This document shows positions 26,834-35,908 of a stretch of 64,000 nt of DNA, piece by piece. Source of the DNA: Clostridiaceae bacterium (GTDB lineage: Bacteria; Bacillota; Clostridia; Lachnospirales; Lachnospiraceae); the NCBI GenBank assembly GCA_902363735.1, contig CABJBA010000001.1:186001-250000 (forward strand), given 5' to 3'. The first letter of the stretch is position 1; each line of letters starts with the position of its first letter. The notes under the pieces are model-generated. The model ran no database searches and was not told the DNA's origin. It saw only the letters and a program-made list of their open reading frames with translations. Both the position numbers and the translations under genes were made by a program.

Positions 26834-28209
26834 CACTGTTTATCTCCTATCTGTTCATCTCTGTCCTTCGGTATCCATTTTGCTTTTATGCTGTAAATAC
26901 AATCCATAAGCATGGTGGTAATCCATGTTATAGGATAACACCACATCACCGCCTCAAAACTGGGGAAAAATGGCACCAGAAAATTTATATAAACCATGCG
27001 CAACAGACACATATTTCCTACTCCGATCATCATGGAAACCATGGTCCGCCCGCTTCCACGGATGCTGCCCATCAAAATCTGATGAATGGCCATCGTCCAG
27101 TAAAAAGGCAGCAATATAGCCATAGAGGAAGTTCCATATGTGATCACATCCTTATCCGGAGAAAATATCTTTAAAAGAGGCTCTGCATAAAAATACAGGA
27201 ACCCGGAAATCAAAGCCGTATAGCCAAGGCTTATAAAAATACCCTGAAAAATACCCTGTTTCACCCGTTTTGCTTTTCCTGCACCAATATTCTGGCCTGT
27301 AAAGACTGTGGATGACAGGCAGAAACTTTGCAGCGGAAGCATAGCAAAGCCGTCAATCTTGGTATAGGCTCCAAATCCGGCCATTGCGGCCGAACCGTAG
27401 ATGTTGACGTTGGCCTGTACCACCACATTGGACAAAGCGATGATGGATTGCTGTATTCCGGTAGGAATCCCCAGCCTTAATATACGCACCATCATGCGTT
27501 TGTCAATGGAAATCCTGGCGAGGATCAAACGATAGCATTCCCCGGACTTCACAAGAGCCCTGATTATTAAAGCCGAGGAAACAGCCTGGGCAAGGACTGT
27601 TGCAAGTCCGGCTCCTGCCACTCCCATTTTAAAAACTGCCACAAAAAGGAGATCCAGAACAATATTCACTGCCGAAGACACTCCCAGATAATAAAGAGGC
27701 CTTTTAGAGTCTCCTACTGCACGTAATATGCCTGCTCCCATATTATAAACCAGATTAAAAACTGAACCTAAAAAGAATAGTCTTAAAAATGCAATGGAAT
27801 TAGGCATTACACCCTGGGGAGTCCCCATCCATTTCAAAAGCAAGGGGGAGAACCAGACTCCAATCAGAGTGAGAAGCCCTCCTCCGATCAGACTTAAGGC
27901 AATAGAAGTGTGTACGGCCCATTGAAGCTTTTCCTTTTCTCCAGCTCCATAATACTGGGATATGATTACTCCGGCTCCTGTGCCGATTCCCATTGACATA
28001 CCGATAATTAAGTTAATCAGGGAGTTGCTGGAACCTACAGCTGCTAAGGCCTGACTTCCTACATAATTGCCGACCACAATGGAATCCACCGTATTGTAAA
28101 ACTGCTGAAACAAGTTTCCCAGCAAAAGAGGCAGAGAAAAAGAAAGAAGCTGCTTCCATATCACGCCCTCCGTCATAGCCACTTGATTTTCTCTTTGATA
28201 TTTCTTCAA
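26833..28209 (-). CDS. MATE-family efflux transporter
   Basis: 458 residues with twelve predicted membrane helices. The N-terminus reads MTEGVIWKQLLSFSLPLLLGN, then FQQFYNTVDSIVVGNYVG, the usual signature of Firmicute (DinF/NorM-like) MATE proteins, which export drugs or metabolites in exchange for Na+ or H+. Substrate unknown. It heads an operon of MATE, nadE and the methyltransferase gene and is divergent from the Rrf2 regulator. Confidence 0.94.
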   Translation of the reverse strand: MKKYQRENQVAMTEGVIWKQLLSFSLPLLLGNLFQQFYNTVDSIVVGNYVGSQALAAVGSSNSLINLIIGMSMGIGTGAGVIISQYYGAGEKEKLQWAVHTSIALSLIGGGLLTLIGVWFSPLLLKWMGTPQGVMPNSIAFLRLFFLGSVFNLVYNMGAGILRAVGDSKRPLYYLGVSSAVNIVLDLLFVAVFKMGVAGAGLATVLAQAVSSALIIRALVKSGECYRLILARISIDKRMMVRILRLGIPTGIQQSIIALSNVVVQANVNIYGSAAMAGFGAYTKIDGFAMLPLQSFCLSSTVFTGQNIGAGKAKRVKQGIFQGIFISLGYTALISGFLYFYAEPLLKIFSPDKDVITYGTSSMAILLPFYWTMAIHQILMGSIRGSGRTMVSMMIGVGNMCLLRMVYINFLVPFFPSFEAVMWCYPITWITTMLMDCIYSIKAKWIPKDRDEQIGDKQ

Positions 28210-28374
28210 CAGTAATCCTTCCTTTCTCCCTCATCCCAATGAATATTAGTATACATCCATTTTGGCAAATTGGGAAGCCGGAGAATTAAAGGTTTACTTT
28301 TAAAGATATTTCATGTAAAATGGGCTTATATCATACTAAACTGATAAGAATAATCAGGAAGGAGACTTGCAGTT

Positions 28375-28815
28375 ATGAGATTTTCTACAAAGGGGCGCTA
28401 TGCTCTTCGTATGATGCTTGATTTTGCCCTTCATCCAGGCCAGTGCACCAAGATTAATCAGGTGGCAGAGCGTCAGGGTATTTCTGACAAATACTTAGAA
28501 CAGATCGTCACCATTTTAAGCCGGGCCGGGTATGTGAAAAGCCGAAGGGGGGCCAAAGGCGGCTACACTCTTACAAAAGACCCTGACCAGTATACGGTGG
28601 GTATGATTCTGCGCCTTGCAGAAGGCAGCCTGGTTCCTGTATCATGCATAGAAGAAGAAACCAATCCCTGCAGCAGAGCCGATGTCTGCGCCAGTCTTAT
28701 GGTATGGAGAAAACTGGATGAGGCTATTTCCGGCGTAGTGGATAACATTACTCTGGCAGATTTAGTGGAAGAACAAAAAAGACTGGATAAAAATGCAGAC
28801 CATTATATGATATAA
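28375..28815 (+). CDS. Rrf2-family transcriptional regulator with Fe-S type cysteines
   Basis: 146 residues; AAGGAG precedes ATG. Winged helix RFSTKGRYALRMMLDFAL and the recognition segment ISDKYLEQIV, RAGYVKSRRGAKGGYTL. Three cysteines in CIEEETNPCSRADVC (C-x7-C-x5-C) match the cluster loop of IscR/NsrR-type members rather than cluster-free CymR, so it may sense iron-sulfur status, NO or redox. It is divergent from the MATE-nadE operon and upstream of, but convergent with, the double-cubane reductase operon. A small dyad CTGAT-N7-ATCAG lies just before its start. Target genes are unknown; no isc/suf gene is adjacent. Confidence 0.92.
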   Translation: MRFSTKGRYALRMMLDFALHPGQCTKINQVAERQGISDKYLEQIVTILSRAGYVKSRRGAKGGYTLTKDPDQYTVGMILRLAEGSLVPVSCIEEETNPCSRADVCASLMVWRKLDEAISGVVDNITLADLVEEQKRLDKNADHYMI

Positions 28816-28851
28816 AACAAGTTGCTATGGGCTGTTATCAGCAGCACAGAT

Positions 28852-28885
28852 GCAAGAACCTTCTGTTGTACCAGAAGGTTCTGCA
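28852..28885. terminator. Hairpin between the convergent Rrf2 and activator genes
   Basis: Perfect 11 bp stem AGAACCTTCTG / CAGAAGGTTCT (28855-28882) with a 6-base loop. T runs are weak on both sides, so efficiency is uncertain. Confidence 0.6.
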
Positions 28886-28908
28886 AGGTGATTTTATATA
28901 AAATGTCC

Positions 28909-29664
28909 TTATCCCTTTAAAGCCGCTCCTATGGCTCCGGCAAAACGGGATAAAGGAGATGCTTCAACCGGATATTTCAATTGCTGTTCAAGAGCAGTCT
29001 TAAGCCCTTCTAAATCAGCCAGTCCACCGGTTAAAACAACAGTTGGCTCAATCTCTATGCGAGCGGCCAATGCCATTACTCTGGTCACCATAGACTGGAC
29101 AATCCCTCCGGCAATTTCTTCACGGCTTTTACCGGCGGCCAGCAAAGAAATGATTTCAGAATCAGCAAACACAGCACACATACTGCTGAGAGAACAACAT
29201 TTGCCTGGCTTTAACAGACTTGGGAAATCTGATATATCAATTCCCAGCCGGTGAGCAGACATTTCCAGAAATCTTCCTGTGCCTGCGGCACACTTGTCAT
29301 TCATTTGAAAGGACACTACTTTGCCGTTTTCTACTGACATCACTTTTGAATCCTGTCCTCCAATATCAATAACTGTGCGTACACCGGGAGAGAGATATTC
29401 TGCGCCTAATCCATGGCAGGTGATTTCGGTTACTGCTTTTTCAGCAAAATCAATTCCAACCCGTCCATATCCGGTAGCCACAACACGAATTTCCTCTCTG
29501 GTGACTTGTGCCTGATTCATCAAATCCTCCAGCACTGTCCGTGCAGTTTCCCTGGGATTCCAGCCTGTAGGCTTTACACACATGGCTGAAACGAACTTAT
29601 TGCGAAGCAGAACCCCTTTGCAGGCGGCTGAGCCGCAGTCAATTCCTACTGTTATCTTATCCAT
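28909..29664 (-). CDS. ATP-dependent activator of a double-cubane reductase (BadF/HgdC family)
   Basis: 251 residues. An ASKHA-fold ATPase: GIDCGSAACKGVL (phosphate 1), IDIGGQDSKVM, and VLTGGLA. Cys125 (NDKCAAGTGRFLE) and Cys163 (SMCAVFADSE) are the ligands that, in a homodimer, hold one 4Fe-4S cluster. Family members use ATP hydrolysis to push a low-potential electron onto a partner, either 2-hydroxyacyl-CoA dehydratase or the double-cubane protein. The partner here is the gene 3 bases upstream, which has no second dehydratase subunit, favouring the YjiL-type DCCP reductase. Confidence 0.92.
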   Translation of the reverse strand: MDKITVGIDCGSAACKGVLLRNKFVSAMCVKPTGWNPRETARTVLEDLMNQAQVTREEIRVVATGYGRVGIDFAEKAVTEITCHGLGAEYLSPGVRTVIDIGGQDSKVMSVENGKVVSFQMNDKCAAGTGRFLEMSAHRLGIDISDFPSLLKPGKCCSLSSMCAVFADSEIISLLAAGKSREEIAGGIVQSMVTRVMALAARIEIEPTVVLTGGLADLEGLKTALEQQLKYPVEASPLSRFAGAIGAALKG

Positions 29665-29667
29665 TCC

Positions 29668-30825
29668 CTATAACATCTCCACAAATGCACCTGCCCGTGT
29701 CGAAAGCTGTCCGATGTCAGCGGTACCATAATCCGTTTCCAACTGAAGATAAGGAATATTTCTGTTTTTCAGGAATGTCTTAACTGTATATGCTTCTATT
29801 GCATAAGTATGGCAAGCCTGCAGAGTCATTTCCACTACTCCATCTACCTTAAACTGTTCACATAGCCGGCCTAACAGTTCAAATCTGTTCGGGTTTGGAG
29901 TCATAACCGAACATCCGATCTGCAAATAATGATCTGCAAGATTGGTAATAGGGTCCCCATCTTCCCGGCACTGCCGGTCCATCTGCTTTGCACCTGTACA
30001 GTTTTCAAAGGCAACAACAACTGCACCGGCATCCTCAATTACCTTTACAACCTTTTCTGTCACGCCGCCCATAGGACATCCGGTAATCAGAATTCGGGGG
30101 GCATTTTCGTCTATCGGCCGGATTCCGGCATCATAGGATTCTCTTATGCTGTTTATTGCATTTTGAATTTCATCTGTCTTCTCCTGCCAGTCAAATTTAT
30201 ACTGTGCTCCAAACAGAATCTGCAGCTGCCGCAGACCGCTCATAGGAGGAGGGCATAATGCACTGAGCTCGTACAATTCTTTTAAAAGCCTGCGTTCGAT
30301 ATTGCGTTTATGTATAGCTTCCCTAAGCAAATCATCTGTAATGGCAACACCAAAATCATGTTCCACACGGGTTTTTAACCTTACCAGCTCTGCCCTCCAA
30401 AGTGCCTTGGCTTCGGGAGTATCCTGCCGGTGAGGAAGCTCCAAAACATGAACATTCTTTTTCTGCGCAAGTAATTCATACATTTTTATCTTACCGTCAC
30501 AGGTTGTTTCACCCACCACCAGATCGGCAAAATACATATATGGACATTTGTCTGTAATAGCAAACCCATAACTGGATTTTATAAGAGGACACAAATTACT
30601 TGGCAATACTTTTTCCGCATCAGGAATGGTCTCATCACTGGTTGAGCAGAGACTTACACTCACCAGATCGGCTGCCATAAAGATTTCCAGGGGAGTATAT
30701 GTACAGAACTGACCTACCACCCCTTTCCCTGCATCTTTGATTTTCTTGATAGCAAGAAATCCGTTCTTTCTTGCTTCCGCAAAACTGTCAAATACCTGGG
30801 GCAATTCTGTTTTCATCTGAATCAT
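29668..30825 (-). CDS. Double-cubane-cluster anaerobic reductase (HgdB/YjiM-like)
   Basis: 385 residues; AAGGAG seven bases before ATG. Two HgdB-like domains, with conserved cysteines C41 (GQFCTYTPLE), C60, C79, C94 and C109 (GETTCDGKIKMYE) in the first half and further ones (GCPMGG, FENCTG, QACHTY) in the second. Single-subunit proteins of this size next to a BadF-type activator match the double-cubane-cluster protein family, which carries an [Fe8S9] cluster and reduces small molecules at very low potential. Its substrate is unknown. It lies 103 bases after the ABC transporter ATPase, with a palindrome between. A true 2-hydroxyacyl-CoA dehydratase would need a second subunit, which is absent. 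Confidence 0.88.
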   Translation of the reverse strand: MIQMKTELPQVFDSFAEARKNGFLAIKKIKDAGKGVVGQFCTYTPLEIFMAADLVSVSLCSTSDETIPDAEKVLPSNLCPLIKSSYGFAITDKCPYMYFADLVVGETTCDGKIKMYELLAQKKNVHVLELPHRQDTPEAKALWRAELVRLKTRVEHDFGVAITDDLLREAIHKRNIERRLLKELYELSALCPPPMSGLRQLQILFGAQYKFDWQEKTDEIQNAINSIRESYDAGIRPIDENAPRILITGCPMGGVTEKVVKVIEDAGAVVVAFENCTGAKQMDRQCREDGDPITNLADHYLQIGCSVMTPNPNRFELLGRLCEQFKVDGVVEMTLQACHTYAIEAYTVKTFLKNRNIPYLQLETDYGTADIGQLSTRAGAFVEML

Positions 30826-30889
30826 TGTTTATCTCCTTTCTTTTATACACCAATACATGCCTTCTTCATATAAAACCAACTTACAACTT

Positions 30890-30914
30890 CAAGCGGGAAA
30901 ATTTTTCCCGCTTG
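30890..30914. promoter_or_regulatory. Perfect 12-bp palindrome between transporter and reductase genes
   Basis: CAAGCGGGAAAA / TTTTCCCGCTTG with one central base. As RNA it is a strong hairpin, but only a weak T stretch follows on the minus strand. It may be a partial terminator or processing site that sets a different level for the reductase, or an operator. Confidence 0.55.
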
Positions 30915-30928
30915 CAATAATTATCTTA

Positions 30929-31669
30929 TTAAAATTGAGTTTTATAGTTTAAAAAACGTTTCATTTTTGCATCTTCCGGAGAATCCAATATCTCCTCCGG
31001 CGTTCCGTCTGCAGCAATGACTCCTTCGTTCATAAACAAAATACGGGTAGCCACCTGGCGTGCAAATTGAATTTCATGGGTAACAAGAAGCATGGTGGTA
31101 CCCTCTTGTGCAACCGCCTGTATGGTATTTAAAACCTCTCCTACCAGCTCAGGGTCCAAAGCAGAAGTAGGCTCATCAAACAGGAGAACGTCCGGATTAA
31201 CTGCAAGAGCCCGGGCAATACCAACACGCTGCTGCTGTCCTCCGGAAAGTTTAGACGGAAAATAATCCTGACGGTCCAGCATCCCTACCTTCTCCAGCAA
31301 TCGCAAGGCAACGGTCTGGGCCTCCTCCTTATCCATCTTAGATACTGTAACCAAAGCTTCCATGATATTTTGCTTTGCTGTTTTATTTTTAAACAGATTA
31401 TAATTTTGAAAAACCATGGATGAATGCTTGCGCAGCTCCAATATATCCTTTTTTGTGTGCTGCTTCGCATCTATTTCTGCGGAACCAATTTTTATAATTC
31501 CTTCCGTAGGCTTTGTCAAATAATTCAGACATCTCAGTAAAGTGGATTTTCCTGTTCCGGAAGGGCCAAGAACTGCAACCACTTCACCTTTTTTTACATG
31601 CAGATTAATGTCTTTTAAAATAGACGTCTGCCCGTCAAAGGTTTTTGACAAATGTCGTATATCAATCAT
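30929..31669 (-). CDS. Polar amino acid ABC transporter, ATP-binding protein
   Basis: 246 residues. Walker [13 protein letters not shown] signature [16 protein letters not shown], Walker [16 protein letters not shown] and the switch His (LVTHE) are all intact. The close match to GlnQ/HisP-type ATPases, together with the partner genes, makes it the motor of an amino-acid importer. It is third in an operon of permease, binding protein and ATPase, followed by the reductase and its activator. Confidence 0.95.
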   Translation of the reverse strand: MIDIRHLSKTFDGQTSILKDINLHVKKGEVVAVLGPSGTGKSTLLRCLNYLTKPTEGIIKIGSAEIDAKQHTKKDILELRKHSSMVFQNYNLFKNKTAKQNIMEALVTVSKMDKEEAQTVALRLLEKVGMLDRQDYFPSKLSGGQQQRVGIARALAVNPDVLLFDEPTSALDPELVGEVLNTIQAVAQEGTTMLLVTHEIQFARQVATRILFMNEGVIAADGTPEEILDSPEDAKMKRFLNYKTQF

Positions 31670-31689
31670 AAAACACCTCGCCTGGCTGA

Positions 31690-32547
31690 CTAATCATTAA
31701 TCAGCTGGGTCATATCAGAAAACATCCATTTTGTGATGATTTTAGAAGTTGTTCCATCCTCTAACATTTCGTCAAGCACTTTATTGACCTCATCAGAAAG
31801 TTCCTGTCCCTTATCATTTTTTTGGAAAAAGTAAGCAACGTTATTTGACAGAAGTCGGCTATCCAATATATGAAACTTCATGTTCTGGGAATTTTCATAT
31901 TTATAAACAAGGCTGTCCGTGGTTGCCATGGCATCAACTCTTTTCAAATTAAGATCCTGAAATCCGATATCACTGGTTTCATAAACCACAACCTCCCAAC
32001 CATAGGTTTCGGCCATCTTTTCAACCGATACCTGTGACGCCTGTCCCTGAGCAACTCCAATGGAAACACCTTTCAGCTGATCGAAGGTATTAATATCAGA
32101 CTTTTCTTCATTGACAATAATACACTGAGCATCACCATAGTAAGGATTAGAAGTAATATATTTTTCCTTTCTGGCATCTGTCACAGCAAAGCAGTTTGCC
32201 GCTACATCCACCCGTCCGGTATCCAATTCACCAAACAAAGCTGAAAACTCTACCTGTTTCGGTTCAATCTCCCAGCCTGTACGCTTCGCAATTTCGCTCC
32301 ACATTTCCGCATCAATACCTGTCCAGGTCTTGCCGTCAGCGCTGAGCAGGCTGTAAGGCTCTCCTGAACCGCCTGTCGCAATAACAACTTTACGGGGCTG
32401 TCCCTTGTCTGTTGCTTCACTGGCTGCTTCCTTGGTTGTTTCATTAACTGCCTCGCTTGCTGCGGACGTGTTAGTGGGAGCACTGCTGCCGCATCCTGTC
32501 AATATAACTGCTGTCATAGCCAGCAGCAATGGTAAAACTTTTTTCAT
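31690..32547 (-). CDS. Amino-acid ABC transporter substrate-binding lipoprotein
   Basis: 285 residues from ATG 32547 (GGAGG upstream; an in-frame ATG at 32562 is weaker). Lipoprotein signal peptide ending LTGCGSS, then a Thr/Ser/Glu-rich linker, then a family 3 periplasmic-type binding domain: PYSLLSADGKTWTGIDAEMW, GELDTGRVDVAANCFAVT, KGVSIGVAQG and the hinge segment. The pocket carries an Asp-type site (VDVAANC) rather than a clear Arg, and the ligand cannot be assigned. The mature protein is anchored outside the membrane after Lgt processing. Confidence 0.93.
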   Translation of the reverse strand: MKKVLPLLLAMTAVILTGCGSSAPTNTSAASEAVNETTKEAASEATDKGQPRKVVIATGGSGEPYSLLSADGKTWTGIDAEMWSEIAKRTGWEIEPKQVEFSALFGELDTGRVDVAANCFAVTDARKEKYITSNPYYGDAQCIIVNEEKSDINTFDQLKGVSIGVAQGQASQVSVEKMAETYGWEVVVYETSDIGFQDLNLKRVDAMATTDSLVYKYENSQNMKFHILDSRLLSNNVAYFFQKNDKGQELSDEVNKVLDEMLEDGTTSKIITKWMFSDMTQLIND

Positions 32548-32575
32548 TTGAATTTCCTCCATTTATGTAATAAAT

Positions 32576-33238
32576 TTAATACATTTCTGAACATCTTGTA
32601 TCCATAACCTTATGGACATGGGTAAGCGCCAAAACCAAAATCCAGTATATCAGCATAACAGCCAGATAAATCTCAAAATAGCGAAAAGACTGAGCCCCTT
32701 CACTCTTGGCCTGTCCCATAACATCACGTATACCAAGCATAAATGCCAGTGAAGTGGACTTTAATAAATTAATCAGATCATTGAAAAGCGATGGCAGTGC
32801 CACCCGGAAGGTCTGAGGTAAAACAATTCTTGTAATTGTCTGAAGTTCTGACATTCCCAACATGGCTGCTGCTTCTTTTTGTCCGGGATCAACAGAAAAG
32901 AGTGCACCGCGAATGCTCTCGGACATGAACGCTCCTGTATTAAAGCTTAACACCAGGGCTACCGCTGTCAGAGGCTTCATATTTAACACAATTTCGCTGA
33001 TATGAGCCAGACCGTAGTAGAAAAAATATAATTGAGCAACTAAAGGTGTGCCTCTTAAAACAGACAAATATAAGCGGGTAACAGGATAAAAAATCTTGAC
33101 TTTGTAATAGCCGATAACAGCAATGATTATACCAATAAACAGCGAGAAAACAGCTGCTATAAGGGTCAGCATTAACGTCACCTGCAATTTTGACGCAATT
33201 TGGGGAAATACTTCAAGAAAATAAGAAAAATTAAACAA
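32576..33238 (-). CDS. Amino-acid ABC transporter permease
   Basis: 220 residues, TTG start at 33238 with GGAGG ten bases upstream. About five membrane helices and the EAA loop EAAAMLGMSELQTITRIVLP that docks to the ATPase, typical of HisM/GlnP-type permeases. It is the first gene of the operon, directly behind a good promoter. Only one permease is present, so it probably works as a homodimer. Confidence 0.93.
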   Translation of the reverse strand: MFNFSYFLEVFPQIASKLQVTLMLTLIAAVFSLFIGIIIAVIGYYKVKIFYPVTRLYLSVLRGTPLVAQLYFFYYGLAHISEIVLNMKPLTAVALVLSFNTGAFMSESIRGALFSVDPGQKEAAAMLGMSELQTITRIVLPQTFRVALPSLFNDLINLLKSTSLAFMLGIRDVMGQAKSEGAQSFRYFEIYLAVMLIYWILVLALTHVHKVMDTRCSEMY

Positions 33239-33277
33239 AATTAATTATCCTCCAAAATGTAATAAGAACCTCAAGCA

Positions 33278-33306
33278 ATTATAACACCCGGTTATATCAA
33301 AATCAA
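33278..33306 (-). promoter_or_regulatory. Promoter of the ABC transporter / reductase operon
   Basis: Minus strand TTGATT (33301-33306), 17 bp spacer, TATAAT (33278-33283). An inverted repeat TATAAC-N5-GTTATA (33280-33296) overlaps the -10 box and could be an operator. Confidence 0.7.
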
Positions 33307-33415
33307 ATTGAAAATTCCAATAGGTGGTATTTGATTTATCTATATATAAACTCTTTCCACTGTTTTATCTCCAAAGCTATGGCTAAACAAGACCACCCCA
33401 TTTATCACGTTAAAG

Positions 33416-33441
33416 GGCCACGGCTGATTTCCGCCGTGACC
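33416..33441 (-). terminator. Probable terminator of nrdD
   Basis: Stem CACGGC / GCCGTG extended by GG/CC with one mismatch (33416-33441), followed on the minus strand by only a short T stretch (CTTTAAC). Confidence 0.55.
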
Positions 33442-33464
33442 CCATTTGAACATCATAATATTTT

Positions 33465-35819
33465 TTATCTTTCTGCATACTTACGTATATCAGAAATATT
33501 GGATATCTTTTGAATAAGCCCCTCCTTTACAATGACAAGGGTAGGTGCTTGCATAATTCCCAAGCCTGCCGCCAGTTCCGGATGCTTTTCTGCATCAATG
33601 GTTTCATAAGCTGCATTCTGTAAAAACTGTTTAGCCATCCGGCAATTAGGGCAGGTCTGGGTTATGAAAAGGTAGGTGCCCTCTGGGATTTCCACTTTTT
33701 TCTCCCCGGTTCTTTTCCCGGCTGTTTGAAATCCCTTTTTCAGCATTGAGCGGGAAAGGCTGTATTCTGTTCTGTTTTTATATTCCTGTGTCTTCCCCTC
33801 ATTCCAATTCTGGACCGGGCGGTAATATCCTGTAATGCGGCTGTAAATCTCTGCTGGTTTTTTGCAAACAGGGCACACCCGCTGTTCTCCCACAAGATAT
33901 CCATGATCGGAACAGATGGAATAGGTAGGGGATAAGGTGTAGTAAGGCAGCCGGAAATTTTCCGCAATGGTGTGAACCAATTTGGATGCCGCTTTCCAGT
34001 CAGGAAGCTTTTCGCCTAAAAATGCATGGAATACAGTTCCCGAAGTATAAAGGGCCTGCAGCTCATCCTGAATCTCCAAAGCGTCAAAAATATCAATTGT
34101 ATAATCCACTGGCAGATGGGAACTGTTGGTATAATAGGGTGTATCTCCTTCATTTCCTGCTGTTTTAATTCCGGGATAACGGTCCCTGTCGTGCTTGGCC
34201 AGACGGTAGGCCGTGGATTCTGCCGGAGTTGCTTCCAGATTATAAAGATCACCGTACATCTCCTGGTAATCGGAAAGCTTTTCACGCATATGCCTTAACA
34301 CTTCTTTTGTAAACCGACGGGTTTTAGTGCTTGTCAAGTCCTCTCCCAGCCATTTGGAATTTAGGCCGGCCTCATTCATTCCCACAAGACCGATGGTGGA
34401 AAAATGGTTCTTAAAGCTTCCCAGATAGCGCTTGGTATAGGGGTATAGTCCCTGGTCTAAAAGCTTGGTTATGACCTCCCGCTTGGTATGTAAAGATCTG
34501 GCGGAAATGTCCATCATATGATCCAGGCGCTTATAAAAGTCAGCTTCATGTTCAGAAAGATAAGCGATACGGGGCATATTAATTGTTACTACACCGATGG
34601 AACCGGTGCTTTCTCCTGAGCCAAAGAAGCCTCCCGTCTTTCTCCTCAGTTCCCGCAGATCCAGCCTTAAACGGCAGCACATGCTTCTCACATCGCTGGG
34701 TTCCATGTCACTGTTAATATAATTAGAGAAATAAGGCGTGCCATATTTGGATGTCATCTCAAAAAGCATACGGTTATTTTCCGTATCAGACCAGTCGAAA
34801 TCCTTTGTAATAGAATAGGTAGGAATAGGATACTGGAAGCCCCTCCCATTGGCATCCCCGTCAATCATGGTTTCAATAAATGCCTTGTTGACCATATCCA
34901 TCTCTTTTTTACAGTCTTTATATTTAAAATCCATCTCTTTTCCGCCTACAATAGCATTTAATTCCGCCATATCAGCCGGAACAGTCCAGTCCAAGGTAAT
35001 GTTGGAAAAAGGAGCCTGGGTTCCCCAGCGGCTGGGAGTATTTACACCGAAAATAAAAGATTCAATGCATTTTTTCACTTCCCCGTAAGGAAGATTGTCT
35101 GCTTTTATAAATGGAGCCAGGTAGGTGTCAAAAGAGGAAAATGCCTGAGCACCTGCCCATTCATTCTGCATAATCCCCAGGAAATTTACCATCTGGTTGC
35201 AGAGAACAGATAAATGCCTGGCTGGAGCAGAAGTTATTTTCCCAGGTATGCCCCCAAGCCCTTCCATAAGAAGCTGCTTTAAAGACCAGCCCGCACAGTA
35301 TCCGGTCAGCATAGACAAATCGTGAAGGTGGATATCCGCATTCCTGTGAGCCCTTTCAATCTCCTGGTCATAAATCTCAGACAACCAGTAATTGGCCGTA
35401 ATAGCCCCGGAATTACTGAGAATCAGACCGCCTACAGAGTAGGTTACAGTGGAATTTTCCTTGACACGCCAGTCCTCAACCTTCACATAATTATTCACCA
35501 CATCCTTATAATCCAAAATGGTATCTTTCATATTTCTTATCTTTTCACGTTGTTTTCTGTATAAAATATAGGCCTTTGCCACATCAGTATAGCCCGCCTG
35601 CTCCAGAACGTGTTCCACACTGTCCTGAATCTGCTCCACCGTAATCTTGCCTTCCCGTATCTTCTCCTGAAAATCAGCAGTCACTCGAAGAGACAGCAGC
35701 TCCATAATTTCATCGCTATAGACTTTTTCTGTGGCTTTAAATGCCTTTTTAATTGCTTCCGTGATTTTACTCAGACTAAATTCCGCGTCTTCTCCGTTTC
35801 TCTTTACTACCTGTATCAT
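33465..35819 (-). CDS. nrdD: Anaerobic (class III) ribonucleotide reductase fused to a C-terminal redoxin
   Basis: 784 residues from ATG 35819 (AAGGGAG upstream). An N-terminal ATP-cone (VVKRNGEDAEFSLSKI) senses dATP/ATP. The barrel domain makes dNTPs from NTPs by radical chemistry. A zinc site (CSDHG ... CPVC) precedes the glycyl radical loop RITGYYRPVQNWNEGK, with Gly664 as the radical site. After residue 708 there is a thioredoxin/glutaredoxin-like domain with CPNC (723-726) and a cis-Pro APT, probably the built-in reductant. The activase gene nrdG is not next to it. Two NrdR boxes cover the promoter. Confidence 0.96.
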   Translation of the reverse strand: MIQVVKRNGEDAEFSLSKITEAIKKAFKATEKVYSDEIMELLSLRVTADFQEKIREGKITVEQIQDSVEHVLEQAGYTDVAKAYILYRKQREKIRNMKDTILDYKDVVNNYVKVEDWRVKENSTVTYSVGGLILSNSGAITANYWLSEIYDQEIERAHRNADIHLHDLSMLTGYCAGWSLKQLLMEGLGGIPGKITSAPARHLSVLCNQMVNFLGIMQNEWAGAQAFSSFDTYLAPFIKADNLPYGEVKKCIESFIFGVNTPSRWGTQAPFSNITLDWTVPADMAELNAIVGGKEMDFKYKDCKKEMDMVNKAFIETMIDGDANGRGFQYPIPTYSITKDFDWSDTENNRMLFEMTSKYGTPYFSNYINSDMEPSDVRSMCCRLRLDLRELRRKTGGFFGSGESTGSIGVVTINMPRIAYLSEHEADFYKRLDHMMDISARSLHTKREVITKLLDQGLYPYTKRYLGSFKNHFSTIGLVGMNEAGLNSKWLGEDLTSTKTRRFTKEVLRHMREKLSDYQEMYGDLYNLEATPAESTAYRLAKHDRDRYPGIKTAGNEGDTPYYTNSSHLPVDYTIDIFDALEIQDELQALYTSGTVFHAFLGEKLPDWKAASKLVHTIAENFRLPYYTLSPTYSICSDHGYLVGEQRVCPVCKKPAEIYSRITGYYRPVQNWNEGKTQEYKNRTEYSLSRSMLKKGFQTAGKRTGEKKVEIPEGTYLFITQTCPNCRMAKQFLQNAAYETIDAEKHPELAAGLGIMQAPTLVIVKEGLIQKISNISDIRKYAER

Positions 35820-35879
35820 AAAGCATAAACTCCCTTCCATCTCAGCCCCCATCCGGCTGGTTGTTTTTCATACCTTGAT

Positions 35880-35908
35880 ATTATAACAGAACCAAAAGAA
35901 AAACACAA
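35880..35908 (-). promoter_or_regulatory. Promoter of nrdD
   Basis: Minus strand TTGTGT (35903-35908), 17 bp spacer, TATAAT (35880-35885). The -35 box lies inside the proximal NrdR box. Confidence 0.7.

Noticed and set aside
29668..30825. Call as a 2-hydroxyglutaryl- or lactoyl-CoA dehydratase subunit
   Set aside because: Those enzymes need two subunits plus CoA-pathway genes; only one HgdB-like subunit is present and the neighbours are transporter genes.
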